Notes: a model not told the origin generated them from the letters alone. A stretch of 53,005 nt of DNA from Roseovarius gahaiensis (GCF_011601345.1 NZ_JAAORB010000017.1:1-53005), one strand, 5' to 3'; numbered from the stretch's first letter, positions 18,074-27,408 are shown. Program-made: numbers and translations.

Positions 18074-19006
18074 ATGACCCAGATCACCTCGCCTGATGGC
18101 ACGCCTTCCAGCCGCTTTGTCTTTGGCACCATGCAATTTGGTGGCCGCGCCGATGAGGCCGAAAGCCGCGCTATGTTTGACGCCTGCATTGATGCCGGCA
18201 TCACGCATTTCGACACCGCCCATGTCTATACCGACGGCGCAGCCGAACAGATGCTGGGCCGTTTCGCGGCCCTGATGCGCGACCGGCTGATCATTGCCAC
18301 CAAGGCGGGCTATACCGGCGGCGCGGGGCGGGCGAACCTGCTGGACCAACTGGAACAGTCGCGCAAGCGGCTGGACATGGACCAAGTCGATATTCTGTAT
18401 CTGCACCGGTTCGATCCTGACACCGACCTGCGCGAAACGCTAGAGACCTTCGCAGGCCTACGCGATCAGGGAAAAATCCGTTACATGGGCCTGTCGAATT
18501 TCGCTGCATGGCAAGTGATGAAAGCCGCCTGCACCGGGGCTGAATTCGGACTGCAGCCCGCCATCTTGCAACCGATGTACAGCCTTGTGAAACGTCAGGC
18601 CGAGGTTGAAATCCTGCCGATGTGCCAAAGCGAAGGCATCGCCGTCGCGCCCTATTCGCCGCTGGCGGGCGGGTTATTGACAGGAAAATACGCAACAGGC
18701 GGCAGCGGGCGCCTAACCGAGGATGACCGCTATGCCGCACGCTATGGCCAAAACTGGATGCACGACACCGCGCGCAGCCTTGCAACGCTGGCTGCGGATA
18801 TGAACACCCACCCTGCAACCTTGGCCGCCGCATGGGCGGCCCGCCACCCCGCCTGCCCCATGCCGATCCTGTCGGCGCGATCCGCGCAGCAATTGCAGCC
18901 GTCGCTGGACGCGATTAACTTTGCGATGAATGACGATCTGTATGCGCAGCTCTCTGCGCTGAGCCCGAAGCCACCGCCAGCCACCGACCGACTGGAAGAG
19001 GTCTGA
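18074..19006 (+). CDS. Aldo/keto reductase
   Basis: An NADPH-dependent oxidoreductase with a TIM-barrel fold, 310 residues. The catalytic tetrad is complete: Asp47, Tyr52 (FDTAHVY), Lys77 (ATKAGY) and His111 (LYLHRFDP). It resembles the YajO/Tas-like group that acts on small aldehydes and ketones; the actual substrate cannot be read from sequence. A methyltransferase-like gene starts 1 bp after its stop, so the two are co-transcribed. It lies directly downstream of dispersed repeat copy 1. Confidence 0.88.
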   Translation: MTQITSPDGTPSSRFVFGTMQFGGRADEAESRAMFDACIDAGITHFDTAHVYTDGAAEQMLGRFAALMRDRLIIATKAGYTGGAGRANLLDQLEQSRKRLDMDQVDILYLHRFDPDTDLRETLETFAGLRDQGKIRYMGLSNFAAWQVMKAACTGAEFGLQPAILQPMYSLVKRQAEVEILPMCQSEGIAVAPYSPLAGGLLTGKYATGGSGRLTEDDRYAARYGQNWMHDTARSLATLAADMNTHPATLAAAWAARHPACPMPILSARSAQQLQPSLDAINFAMNDDLYAQLSALSPKPPPATDRLEEV

Positions 19007-19007
19007 T

Positions 19008-19667
19008 ATGCCACAACGTCGTGATTTGCCCGAGACGGCCTCGACCGCGACACCGGGTGACGGCGCGCGGCTGCACGCGCCAGCGGCCGAACGTAACGCC
19101 GCGCAAATTCTTGATCTGTTGCGCCATCAAGGCCCCGAAACCGGCCGCGTTCTGGAACTGGCCGCGGGCACCGGGCAACATGCCGCCATCTTTGCCGCCG
19201 CCCTGCCGGGGCTGGAGTGGCAGCCCTCGGATATTGATCCAGACCGCCGCGCCAGCATCGACGCATGGGCCACCACCGCCAACGCCCCCAATCTGCGACC
19301 GGCGATCGAACTTGATGCCACCGCCCCCGGCTGGGGCACGGCACAAGCCGGGCAGAATATGATCCTGTTGGTCAACCTGATGCACCTGATCAGCACGCCC
19401 GAAGCCAAGACCGTGATTGCCGAGGTCGCCAAAGCCTTGGCCCCGCAAGGCCGATTTATCCTCTATGGCCCGTTCCTGCGCGATGGTGACGCCACATCAG
19501 AAGGCGACGCCCGTTTTGACGCCAGCCTGCGGGCGCAAGACCCCGAGATCGGCTACAAGGACGATTTTGACGTCATCGACTGGCTGCACGAGGCCGGGCT
19601 GGATTTGGTGGACGTTGTGGAAATGCCCGCCAACAATCTGGCCTTGGTCAGCCAGAAAGCGTTTTAA
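19008..19667 (+). CDS. DUF938 family SAM-dependent methyltransferase-like protein
   Basis: A 219-residue protein with a class I methyltransferase fold. The SAM-binding motif I is VLELAAGTGQHAA (48-60), the N-terminal APAAERN signature of DUF938 is at about 24-30, and an acidic loop PSDIDPDRR follows strand 2. No substrate is known to me for this family. It is separated from the aldo/keto reductase by 1 bp. Whether the two act on the same compound is conjecture. Confidence 0.8.
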   Translation: MPQRRDLPETASTATPGDGARLHAPAAERNAAQILDLLRHQGPETGRVLELAAGTGQHAAIFAAALPGLEWQPSDIDPDRRASIDAWATTANAPNLRPAIELDATAPGWGTAQAGQNMILLVNLMHLISTPEAKTVIAEVAKALAPQGRFILYGPFLRDGDATSEGDARFDASLRAQDPEIGYKDDFDVIDWLHEAGLDLVDVVEMPANNLALVSQKAF

Positions 19668-19771
19668 AGCGTTCGCGCCAAAATACCCGACCACGCGAAA
19701 ACTCTGATCTGTATCAATGTGTCAGCCTGCGATCATGATAGGAGGGCGTAAATACATATTGGAGATCGAAT

Positions 19772-20113
19772 ATGACATGGTCTGACACACTGAACGACAC
19801 GCGACAAAACTTGCGTGCTTTGAACAAGGCAATCCCCGACACAGCGCAGGCGTTTGGCGCACTTGGCAAATCGGTCAAGGAAGGCGGCACGCTGGAGTTC
19901 AAAACCAAGGAATTCGTGGCCCTTGGGATTGCCGTCGCCACCAAATGCGAGGATTGTATCGCCCTGCATATCGAGGCGCTGATCCGCTGCGGTGCAACCC
20001 GCGATGAAATCAGCGATGTTTTGGGCATGTGTCTTCAGATGGGCGGCGGGCCGTCGATGATGTATGCGGCCAAAGCCTTGGCCTGCTACGACGAACTCAG
20101 CGCACAAAGCTAA
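19772..20113 (+). CDS. Carboxymuconolactone decarboxylase/AhpD-like protein
   Basis: A 113-residue all-helical protein of the CMD/AhpD superfamily. It carries the redox CxxC pair Cys59-Glu-Asp-Cys62 followed by His66 (TKCEDCIALH), typical of AhpD-like disulfide reductases rather than true lactone decarboxylases. Such proteins usually serve peroxide or alkylhydroperoxide defence. A ribosome-binding site TTGGAG precedes the ATG. It appears to be monocistronic. Confidence 0.85.
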   Translation: MTWSDTLNDTRQNLRALNKAIPDTAQAFGALGKSVKEGGTLEFKTKEFVALGIAVATKCEDCIALHIEALIRCGATRDEISDVLGMCLQMGGGPSMMYAAKALACYDELSAQS

Positions 20114-20316
20114 GCCCCTCACGCTAAGCCGACAGGCAAACGCACGGGGCCATGGCCCTTTGGCCCCGAACGCGGTGGCCGATCTTTTGCGCTACGCCCT
20201 GTAACCATGTGGCCTTTGCCGCAGGTTTGCAGGATGGCCGTGCCTTTTCCCCTTATAAAGCGCGGCTGCATTTGGTTGAGTGCCCGTAGTTTAAAAAGTG
20301 CACAGGGGAAATTTGA

Positions 20317-20928
20317 ATGTCGATCATGAAATTGTTGGAACAGGCTGGCGGCGGTCAGGGCCTTGCGCAGCTGGCAGGCCAATTTGGACTGGACGAAAGC
20401 AAGGCGCAGGAACTGACCAAGATGCTGGCCCCGGCGATTGGTCAAGCGGCCAAGAAACGCGCCGAACAGGGCCAGACAGACACCGTTCTGGGGGCCATGA
20501 AAGGCGAGGCGCAGGCGGGCTTATTTGACACCCCAAGCGCGGCCGCCGCGCCCGAAGCGATGGCACAGGGCCAATCCTTTCTAGAGCAACTGTTGGGCGA
20601 CCGCGCCGCCACCGAAGGACTGGCCGCCGAGGCGGCGGACCGTGCCGGAGTGGATCAAGGCACCGTGGCCCAGTTCCTGCCCGCATTGGCGGCGATGGCC
20701 CAAGGCGGATTGCAAAAGCAAATGCCTGACAGTGCCATCGACGGTATGTTGGGCGGCGGGGCAGCCTCTGGTTCGGGCGGCGGCCTGATGGGAATGATCG
20801 GTGGCCTGTTGGGCGGCAACAAGGGCGGTGAAACGTCCGGGCCGGACCTGTCCATGCTGACGAATATGCTTGATGCCGATGGCGACGGATCAGTCATGGA
20901 CGACATTCTTGGCAAATTCATGAAGTAA
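20317..20928 (+). CDS. DUF937 family protein with Gly-rich and EF-hand-like tail
   Basis: A 203-residue protein. The N-terminal half is the alpha-helical DUF937 (YidB-like) domain (QLAGQFGLDESKAQELTKML). Then come a Gly/Met-rich low-complexity stretch (about 140-170) and, near the C-terminus, DADGDGSVMDDIL, which has the spacing of a dockerin or EF-hand calcium loop. There is no signal peptide. The function of the family is unclear; the acidic loop suggests metal binding but this is inference. A hairpin terminator follows the stop. Confidence 0.75.
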   Translation: MSIMKLLEQAGGGQGLAQLAGQFGLDESKAQELTKMLAPAIGQAAKKRAEQGQTDTVLGAMKGEAQAGLFDTPSAAAAPEAMAQGQSFLEQLLGDRAATEGLAAEAADRAGVDQGTVAQFLPALAAMAQGGLQKQMPDSAIDGMLGGGAASGSGGGLMGMIGGLLGGNKGGETSGPDLSMLTNMLDADGDGSVMDDILGKFMK

Positions 20929-20938
20929 ACCAAGGATC

Positions 20939-20963
20939 GGGCAGGCCACTGGCCTGCCCTTTC
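20939..20963 (+). terminator. Terminator between the DUF937 gene and cuyA
   Basis: GGGCAGGCC (20939-20947) and GGCCTGCCC (20951-20959) form a 9-bp stem with loop ACT, followed by TTTC. It sits between two convergent genes and could serve both, though the T-run is short. Confidence 0.65.
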
Positions 20964-20976
20964 GATTGCTGGCAGG

Positions 20977-21999
20977 TCAGGTCGGGGCGTGCCAGCGATC
21001 CGAAAAATCAAACGCCGCGTCATAGCCAAACAGCGCCGCCGCACCACCGGTGTGCAGAAACACCACGCGTTCGCCTTTCTTGAAATGGCCTTTGCGGATC
21101 AGGTCAATCAACCCCGCAGCGCCCTTGGCCGAATAGACCGGATCTAGCAAAATCGCCTCAAGCTCGGCAAACATGCGGATCGCTTCAAGCCCGCTTGCCG
21201 TGGGGATGCCATAGCCCTCGCCGACATAGTCGGTATTGGCCACCACGTCTTCACGCTGCACCACGCCGGCGCAGCCCAGTTTTTCGGCGGTGGCGCAGGC
21301 CAGATTATACACGTTTTCCTCTTGCTTGGGCTTGGGGGCCCGCACGCCGATGCCCAAAAGCGGGATTTGCGCATTCATCGCCTGTAGGCCCGTGATCAGA
21401 CCGGCCTGCGTGCCTGCGCTGCCGGTGGCGTGCACGATATGATCAATCTTCAGCCCCGTGCCGTTGACTTGCGAGAGCAACTCGAACGCGCAATTCACAT
21501 AGCCCAAAGCCCCTGTCGGATTCGAGCCACCGCCGGGAATGGTATACACCTTTTTGCCATCCGCGCGCAGCGTGTCGGCCACGGCCTCCATCTCGGCGTT
21601 CATATCACCGCCAGCGGGGCGTTTTTCGGTGGTGGCCCCATGCAGATGATCCAGCAAGACATTGCCATTGTGATTGTAATTCGGATCGTTCGATCCGGTG
21701 CGATCTTCCAGCAGAATATGGCAGGGCATCCCCAGCTTGGCCGCAAAGGCCGCAGTTTGGCGCGCGTGGTTCGATTGCGTCGCGCCTTGGGTCATCACCA
21801 TGTCCGCGCCCTGCGCCTCGGCCTCGGCCATCAGGAATTCAAGCTTGCGGGTCTTGTTGCCGCCGGTGCTAAGCCCGGTGCAATCATCCCGCTTGATCCA
21901 AATCTCGGGCCCGCCCAATTCGGCGCTGAGCCGGTCAAGACGTTCCAAAGGGGTGGGCAGATGGGCCAGAAAGTGGCGTGGGAAGCGGGCAAGATGCAT
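20977..21999 (-). CDS. cuyA: L-cysteate sulfo-lyase-like PLP enzyme
   Basis: A 340-residue PLP enzyme of the D-cysteine desulfhydrase/ACC-deaminase fold. The Schiff-base lysine is Lys49 (STGGNKTRK) and the phosphate-binding loop is [10 protein letters not shown]. Its opening matches, as I recall it, the roseobacter L-cysteate sulfo-lyase CuyA, which cleaves L-cysteate to pyruvate, ammonium and sulfite. A LysR gene is divergently transcribed, as for cuyR. A sulfite exporter (cuyZ) is not present here. D-cysteine desulfhydrase activity is the main alternative. Confidence 0.78.
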   Translation of the reverse strand: MHLARFPRHFLAHLPTPLERLDRLSAELGGPEIWIKRDDCTGLSTGGNKTRKLEFLMAEAEAQGADMVMTQGATQSNHARQTAAFAAKLGMPCHILLEDRTGSNDPNYNHNGNVLLDHLHGATTEKRPAGGDMNAEMEAVADTLRADGKKVYTIPGGGSNPTGALGYVNCAFELLSQVNGTGLKIDHIVHATGSAGTQAGLITGLQAMNAQIPLLGIGVRAPKPKQEENVYNLACATAEKLGCAGVVQREDVVANTDYVGEGYGIPTASGLEAIRMFAELEAILLDPVYSAKGAAGLIDLIRKGHFKKGERVVFLHTGGAAALFGYDAAFDFSDRWHAPT

Positions 22000-22081
22000 T
22001 GGTCAGACCTCATTATAATGCGTTACGCTCATGTAAACCGGCATTTGTTCCGGCATCAAATTCGAAATTCGCAACTCAAAG

Positions 22082-22094
22082 TGCAAATATTGCA
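22082..22094. promoter_or_regulatory. LysR-type operator candidate between cuyA and cuyR
   Basis: TGCAA-ATA-TTGCA is a perfect dyad of the T-N11-A class bound by LysR-type regulators. It lies in the 125-bp gap between the two divergent genes, 31 bp upstream of the LysR start, where autoregulation and target activation would both be possible. Confidence 0.55.
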
Positions 22095-22124
22095 ATTTAT
22101 AGGCACTCCCCCTACACAAACCCC

Positions 22125-23012
22125 ATGCGACTGGATTGGCTGGAAGATATACTCGCAGTGCTTGATACCGGCTCTCTTGCCCGCGCGGCAGAGGCCCGGA
22201 ACCTGACCCAATCCGCCTTTACCCGGCGCATTCGCAGCATCGAAAACGGGGTTGGCGCGCCCTTGTTTGACCGGTCGCGCAAGCCGGTGCAACTGCTGCC
22301 AAACATTCGCGCCTACGAAGACGACATGCGCCGCATGGTCCGTGATCTGCGCCATTTGCGCGATGGGTTGCGGCAATCGGCCACCGGCACTGGGCACGAG
22401 GTGGCGTTGGCCTGTCAGCACGCCATCACCACCACCGTTTCGCCGCGCTTGGTGCAGATCCTGTCGGATGAGCACACGGTGCGCATCCGCTCGGGCAATC
22501 GCGAGGACTGCCTGTCGCAACTTGTAACGGGTGACGTCGATATCGCGGTGATCTACGATTCACCGCATGGCCCGCCCCGCGCCGACAGCCGTGCCTTTGT
22601 CGAGCTTTCGATTGGCACCGAACCCTTGATTGCGGTCTGCGCACCGGGTTTGGCCGAGACACAACCGGGCCAGCCCGCGCCGATCATCGCCTACCCCGCC
22701 GATGTGTTTCTGGGGCAGGTTTTGGATCGGGGTATTCTGTCGCGCCTTCCTGCGGGAACATCGGTTGTGCGGAAGGTTGAAACCGCGCTGACCCTTGCCG
22801 CCTGTCAATACGCGCTGGACGGGCTTGGCATCACATGGTTGCCGCAATCGGTGGCAGAACAGCCCTTGGCCCAAGGGCATCTGGCCCACGCCGATCTGAA
22901 GACGCCAGACCTGATGCTGGATGTGCGGATGATCCGCTTGGCCGATCCGATCCGGCCTGCGGCGCTGGAGTGTTGGGACACGTTGCAAAACGCATTGCAC
23001 GCGCCGGAATGA
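22125..23012 (+). CDS. cuyR: LysR-type regulator, probably of cysteate degradation
   Basis: A 295-residue LysR regulator: winged helix-turn-helix at residues 1-60 (LARAAEARNLTQSAFTRRIR) and a periplasmic-binding-like effector domain from about 90. The ATG at 22125 (MRLDWLED) is taken because the DNA-binding domain starts there; the longer frame has 49 unrelated codons. It is transcribed away from the cysteate sulfo-lyase-like gene, the classic arrangement for a LysR regulator and its target. The effector would be cysteate or a precursor by analogy only. Confidence 0.78.
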   Translation: MRLDWLEDILAVLDTGSLARAAEARNLTQSAFTRRIRSIENGVGAPLFDRSRKPVQLLPNIRAYEDDMRRMVRDLRHLRDGLRQSATGTGHEVALACQHAITTTVSPRLVQILSDEHTVRIRSGNREDCLSQLVTGDVDIAVIYDSPHGPPRADSRAFVELSIGTEPLIAVCAPGLAETQPGQPAPIIAYPADVFLGQVLDRGILSRLPAGTSVVRKVETALTLAACQYALDGLGITWLPQSVAEQPLAQGHLAHADLKTPDLMLDVRMIRLADPIRPAALECWDTLQNALHAPE

Positions 23013-23037
23013 AAAGGCCGGGCGCTTGGCCCGGCCT
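23011..23037 (-). terminator. Terminator of the DMGDH-like gene
   Basis: On the minus strand AGGCCGGGC and GCCCGGCCT form a 9-bp stem with loop CAAGC and run into TTTTC. It starts 9 bp past the stop codon of the flavoprotein gene and overlaps the end of the convergent LysR gene. Confidence 0.8.
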
Positions 23038-23045
23038 GTGCATGG

Positions 23046-25544
23046 TTACCCGTCGACTCGGATGACCTCGTTCTTGGGGTCATAAGGGCTGTCTTCGGTG
23101 ACTTCGGCATCCCAAAGCTGGTTGAGGATTTTGACCTGTAACTTGGTGCCCGGTTCGGCCTTTTCGGGGCTGACATAGCCCATGCCGATGGACTTGCCAA
23201 AGGCCACCGAATAGCCGCCCGATGTCAGACGGCCCACGCGCGTGTCGCCATCATACAGAGCCTCGGCGCCCCATGGGTCGGCATCGTCGGGCCCGTCAAT
23301 CAACACCGTGATGCATTTGAACCGCACGCCGATGTCGTTCATCGCGTCCTTGCCCTGAAACTCTTTGGACTGGTCCACGAAACGCGGCAGATCAGCCTCA
23401 AGCGGGGTGGCGTCGCGGCCCAACTCGTTGCCGAAGGCGCGATAGGATTTCTCTTGGCGCAGCCAGTTCTGAGCGCGCACGCCCACCAGTTTCATGCCGT
23501 GCTTTTTGCCAGCGTCTTCCAGCAAGTCAAACAGGTAGTTCTGCATTTCGATCGGGTGGTGCAATTCCCAGCCCAACTCGCCGGTATAGGCCACACGGAT
23601 CGCACGCACCGGGCACATGCCCAGTTCGATATCCCGCTGGCTGAGCCACGGGAACCGCTTGTTCGACAGGGCGGTGTCAGGGTCGGCGTCCTTGATCACC
23701 TCTTTCAGCACATCGCGCGATTTTGGCCCGGCAATGGCGAAGACCCCCCATTGCGTGGTCACGTCCTCAACCGCGATATAACCGAACTCGGGCGCTTTAT
23801 CCTCGGCGCATTTGCGCAGGTAATCCCCGTCATAATCGGTCAGCGCGCCGGAGGACACAAGGTAATAGCTGTCTTCGGCCAGACGCACGATGGTGTATTC
23901 GGTGCGCGTGGTTCCCGCAGGTGTCAGCGCATAGGTCAGGTTGATCCGCCCGACCTTGGGCAGCTTGTTGCAGGTGAACCAATCCAGAAACGCCGTGGCG
24001 CCCGGCCCTTTGACCGTGTGCTTGGTAAAGGCCGTCGCGTCGATCAGGCCCGCGCCTTCGCGCACGGCCTTGGCCTCGTCCACGGCATATTGCCACCAAC
24101 CACCACGGCGGAAGCTGCGGGCGTTGTGGTCGAAATCGGCAGGGGCATCGACGGGGCCGTAATAGTTGGGCCGCTCAAAGCCGTTGACCACACCGAACTG
24201 TGCGCCGCGTGCTTTCAGGCGGTCATAGCTGGGGGCCGTGCGCAGCGGGCGGCACTTCTCACGCTCTTCATCCGGGTGATGCAGGATATAGACGTGCTCA
24301 TAGGCTTCTTCGGATTTGCGCGCCGACCATTCGGTGGTCGTCCACCCGCCAAAGCGTTTGGGGTCAAGCGACGCCATGTCGATCTCGGCCTCACCTTCGA
24401 CCATCATCTGCGCCATGTAATAGCCAGTGCCACCGGCGGCGGTGATCCCAAAGCTAAAGCCCTCGGCCAGCCACATGTTGCGCAGGCCGGGCGCCGGACC
24501 GACAACCGGGTTACCATCCGGCGTGTAGGCGATCGGGCCATTGTAATCGTCTTTCAGACCCACGGTTTCCGAGGAGGGAATCCGGTGGATCATCGACATG
24601 TATTCTTCTTCGATCCGCTCCAGATCCAGTGGGAACAGATCGGCGCGGAAACTGTCGGGCACGCCATATTCGAAACAAGCCGGCGCGTTCAGCTCATACG
24701 GGCCAAGGATCCACCCGCCACGCTCTTCGCGGACATACCATTTGGAATCCGCGTCGCGCAGCACCGGATGTTCGCCATGTGTCTTGCGATAGTCAACCAA
24801 CGCCGGATCGGGTTCTGTCACGATGAACTGATGCTCGACCGGGATGACCGCGCTTTTGATGCCCAGCAGACGCGCGGTGCGCTGCGCGTGGTTGCCCGTG
24901 GCGGTGACGACATGTTCGGCGGTGATGACGATCTGTTCCTCCGACGGCACAAGGTTGCCGCCCTTTTCCACCATCTTGGTGCAGGTGACTTCCCATGCCT
25001 CGCCGTTCCAGTGATAGGCATCGGCCTGCCACTTACGTTCGATCGCGACGCCACGCTGGCGCGCGCCTTTGGCCATGGCCATCGTCACATCGGCCGGATT
25101 GATATAACCATCGGTCGGGTGATAGATCGCGCCCTTCAGATCATCGCAATTGACCAGCGGCCAGCGGTCCTTGATCTGGGCCGGGGTCATCCATTCGAAC
25201 GGGACGCCGACGGTTTCTGCGGTTGACGCATAGACCATGTATTCGTCCATGCGTTCATCGGTCTGCGCCATGCGCAGGTTGCCAACCACCGAAAACCCGG
25301 CGTTCAGCCCGGTTTCTTCTTCAAGCGTCTTGTAGAACTTGACCGAGTAGTCGTGGATATGCGTCACCGCATAAGACATGTTGAACAGCGGCAGCAATCC
25401 GGCGGCGTGCCAGGTTGACCCGCTGGTCAACTCGTCGCGTTCCAACAACATGACATCATCCCAACCGAACTTGGCCAGATGATAGGCGATTGACGTGCCG
25501 ATGGCGCCGCCACCGATGATAAGAGCTTTGACATGGGTCTTCAT
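23046..25544 (-). CDS. Dimethylglycine/sarcosine dehydrogenase-like flavoprotein
   Basis: An 832-residue two-part enzyme. The N-terminal FAD oxidase domain has the dinucleotide motif GGGAIG (11-16) and GSTWHAAG with His46, the residue that carries covalent FAD in dimethylglycine dehydrogenases. From about 430 there is a GcvT-like tetrahydrofolate domain that would accept the released one-carbon unit. The substrate is most likely an N-methylated glycine. The choline-to-betaine genes at 42-52 kb and the GlxA-type regulator nearby support a role in betaine demethylation. AAGGAG precedes the ATG. Paralogues with differing N-methyl substrates exist, so I give no symbol. Confidence 0.85.
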   Translation of the reverse strand: MKTHVKALIIGGGAIGTSIAYHLAKFGWDDVMLLERDELTSGSTWHAAGLLPLFNMSYAVTHIHDYSVKFYKTLEEETGLNAGFSVVGNLRMAQTDERMDEYMVYASTAETVGVPFEWMTPAQIKDRWPLVNCDDLKGAIYHPTDGYINPADVTMAMAKGARQRGVAIERKWQADAYHWNGEAWEVTCTKMVEKGGNLVPSEEQIVITAEHVVTATGNHAQRTARLLGIKSAVIPVEHQFIVTEPDPALVDYRKTHGEHPVLRDADSKWYVREERGGWILGPYELNAPACFEYGVPDSFRADLFPLDLERIEEEYMSMIHRIPSSETVGLKDDYNGPIAYTPDGNPVVGPAPGLRNMWLAEGFSFGITAAGGTGYYMAQMMVEGEAEIDMASLDPKRFGGWTTTEWSARKSEEAYEHVYILHHPDEEREKCRPLRTAPSYDRLKARGAQFGVVNGFERPNYYGPVDAPADFDHNARSFRRGGWWQYAVDEAKAVREGAGLIDATAFTKHTVKGPGATAFLDWFTCNKLPKVGRINLTYALTPAGTTRTEYTIVRLAEDSYYLVSSGALTDYDGDYLRKCAEDKAPEFGYIAVEDVTTQWGVFAIAGPKSRDVLKEVIKDADPDTALSNKRFPWLSQRDIELGMCPVRAIRVAYTGELGWELHHPIEMQNYLFDLLEDAGKKHGMKLVGVRAQNWLRQEKSYRAFGNELGRDATPLEADLPRFVDQSKEFQGKDAMNDIGVRFKCITVLIDGPDDADPWGAEALYDGDTRVGRLTSGGYSVAFGKSIGMGYVSPEKAEPGTKLQVKILNQLWDAEVTEDSPYDPKNEVIRVDG

Positions 25545-25752
25545 GGGCTGCGACTCCTTGGGTAGCCAGTTAGCACCTGTTTATCAGGCCTGTTTCAGCG
25601 CGCAGGGTCCAGCCGACACAAGAATGCGCAAAACCGACGCGTTTGCCGACACTTGCCCCTTTAAACATCATACGAAAGACAAAATGGCCCACCACGCCAC
25701 TGTGACAACCGCAGGCTTGCGCCCGCCTTGGTCGGGGGCGTATCGTGGACGC

Positions 25753-26298
25753 ATGACCGCAACCTCAAAACGCCTTGATCGCCAAGACTGGCTGACCACC
25801 GGGTTCACTGCCCTTGCCGAGGCGGGCCCCGACACCCTCAAGGCCGAGCCTCTGGCCCGCAAACTGGGCACGACCAAAGGCTCTTTCTATTGGCATTTCA
25901 AGGATGTGCCAGACTATCACGCCGCCCTGCTGAGCGCATGGGAAGACCAAGACCAAAGCAGTGCACAGGCGCAACTGGACCGCGAGGCCACACCGGTCAG
26001 CAAATTGCGCGCACTGGCACAAAATATTGCCGACCCGAAACATAATCTCGCGGTCGAACCGGCAATACGCGCATGGGCCACCGGGCACACGGGTGCCGCG
26101 CAAGCGATTGCGCGGGTTGACGCGTGGCGACTGTCGCTTGCCCAATCCCTGCTGGCAGACACCGGCATCGGCAATCCCGAGATGGCGCGCATCATTTGCG
26201 CGGCTGCGGTGGGCATGGCGTCGATGGGCGAAATCCACCGCGACGACAATCGCGCAGCTATCGGATCGCTGGTGGATTTGGTTCTGGCGCTGCGGTGA
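25753..26298 (+). CDS. TetR-family transcriptional regulator
   Basis: A 181-residue regulator with an N-terminal TetR helix-turn-helix (AEPLARKLGTTKGSFYWHF, about 32-50) and a variable helical ligand-binding domain. The start at 25753 is chosen because the DNA-binding domain follows directly; the long upstream frame covers the divergent promoter region. It is divergent from the dimethylglycine-dehydrogenase-like gene (about 210 bp between starts), which is its most likely target. The ligand is unknown. Confidence 0.82.
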   Translation: MTATSKRLDRQDWLTTGFTALAEAGPDTLKAEPLARKLGTTKGSFYWHFKDVPDYHAALLSAWEDQDQSSAQAQLDREATPVSKLRALAQNIADPKHNLAVEPAIRAWATGHTGAAQAIARVDAWRLSLAQSLLADTGIGNPEMARIICAAAVGMASMGEIHRDDNRAAIGSLVDLVLALR

Positions 26299-26427
26299 TA
26301 CCCGCACAGGTGCCGCCGGATGTCGGTGACAGACGCATTGAATGCCGCATTCAACGCCGCATGGCTGGGGCAGCCATGCTAAGCGCTGCGACACCACGCC
26401 ACAGCGAGCCAGCCAAGGTGCCTTTAG

Positions 26428-27408
26428 ATGACTGCCGATGTGATCCCGAAAAACTACGTTTTCCTGTTGCTCGATGGATTTTCGCCGCTTGGGTTTCACT
26501 GCGCTGTCGAAACATTGGCCCACGCCAACCGCCACCATTCCGATGTCACCTACTACACGTGGAACATCCTGCACGAACGTGAAACCCATGCCGTTGGCTG
26601 GAACGGGTTTCGCGTGCCCTGCGATGCCGGGCTGATCCCTCTTAAGCGTGATGATGTGCTTGTGGTGGTCGGCGGGGAAAACATCGACGAGGCCACAACG
26701 CCCCCTGTGATCAACTGGCTGCGCCGGGCAGCCCGGTCTGGCGTGACCATCGGCGCGATATCCTCGGCGGTCTATACACTTGGCAAGGCGGGCCTGCTGA
26801 ACGAGCGTCAGGTGACGACCCATTGGGAATATCACGCATCGCTGTCGGAAATCATGGCGCAGGTCAAACTGGTCGACAACGTCTTTACCGAAGATGGTAA
26901 GATTTTCACCTGTGCGGGGGGTGCGGCTTCAATGGATTTGATGCTGCATCGCATCCTGCGCGACTATGGCGAGGACTTGGCCGGATGGGTGGCCGACCAG
27001 ATGATCTATACCATGCCGCGCAGCACCCAGCATGCGCAGCGGATTTCAGTGCTGAACAAAACCGGCGTCAAACACCTGAAACTTGCCCAAGCGGTCGAGC
27101 TGATGGAGGCCAATCTGGAAGAGCCCATCACCCCCCAAGACATCGCCGCCTGTGTCGAACTTTCGACCCGGCAACTGGAGCGGCTGTTTTCCAAATACCT
27201 AGGAACTTCGCCCAAAAAGCATTATTTCCAACTGCGGCTGGAAAAGGCCCGGCAATTGCTGATGCAAACCGATTTGCCGGTCATCGACGTGGCCATTGCC
27301 TGTGGGTTCCAGTCACCGTCGCATTTTTCCAAAAGCTATCGCGCCGCGTTTGGCCTGACACCGCGCGAAGAATCTGCCGGAACCAAACTTGTTTGGCCCA
27401 GCACGTGA
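26428..27408 (+). CDS. GlxA-type AraC regulator with DJ-1/PfpI-like domain
   Basis: A 326-residue regulator. The N-terminal DJ-1/PfpI-like sensory domain (about 8-185) lacks the nucleophilic cysteine: the elbow reads GAISSAVYTL, so it binds rather than cleaves a ligand. The C-terminal AraC domain has two helix-turn-helix units (ITPQDIAACVELSTRQLERL and the SHFSKSYRAAFGLTP block). This is the layout of GbdR, CdhR and related regulators of betaine and carnitine breakdown. It lies 0.9 kb from the dimethylglycine-dehydrogenase-like gene, a plausible target. Confidence 0.85.
   Translation: MTADVIPKNYVFLLLDGFSPLGFHCAVETLAHANRHHSDVTYYTWNILHERETHAVGWNGFRVPCDAGLIPLKRDDVLVVVGGENIDEATTPPVINWLRRAARSGVTIGAISSAVYTLGKAGLLNERQVTTHWEYHASLSEIMAQVKLVDNVFTEDGKIFTCAGGAASMDLMLHRILRDYGEDLAGWVADQMIYTMPRSTQHAQRISVLNKTGVKHLKLAQAVELMEANLEEPITPQDIAACVELSTRQLERLFSKYLGTSPKKHYFQLRLEKARQLLMQTDLPVIDVAIACGFQSPSHFSKSYRAAFGLTPREESAGTKLVWPST

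Noticed and set aside
17541..18077. Open frames through dispersed repeat copy 1, similar to frames through copy 2 at 28386-28951
   Set aside because: The shared peptide similarity only reflects the DNA repeat. A 1-nt indel near the repeat end shifts the frame between copies, and the frames run into unrelated flanks.
19668..19695. Possible fourth copy of the 21-nt motif after the DUF938 gene
   Set aside because: Only the AAATAC part and a loose TTC match; too many fixed positions differ to count it.
23454..25226. A 590-codon plus-strand open frame opposite the DMGDH-like gene
   Set aside because: It is antisense to a gene with complete FAD and folate domains. His/Arg/Gly-rich composition is typical of a GC-rich shadow frame.
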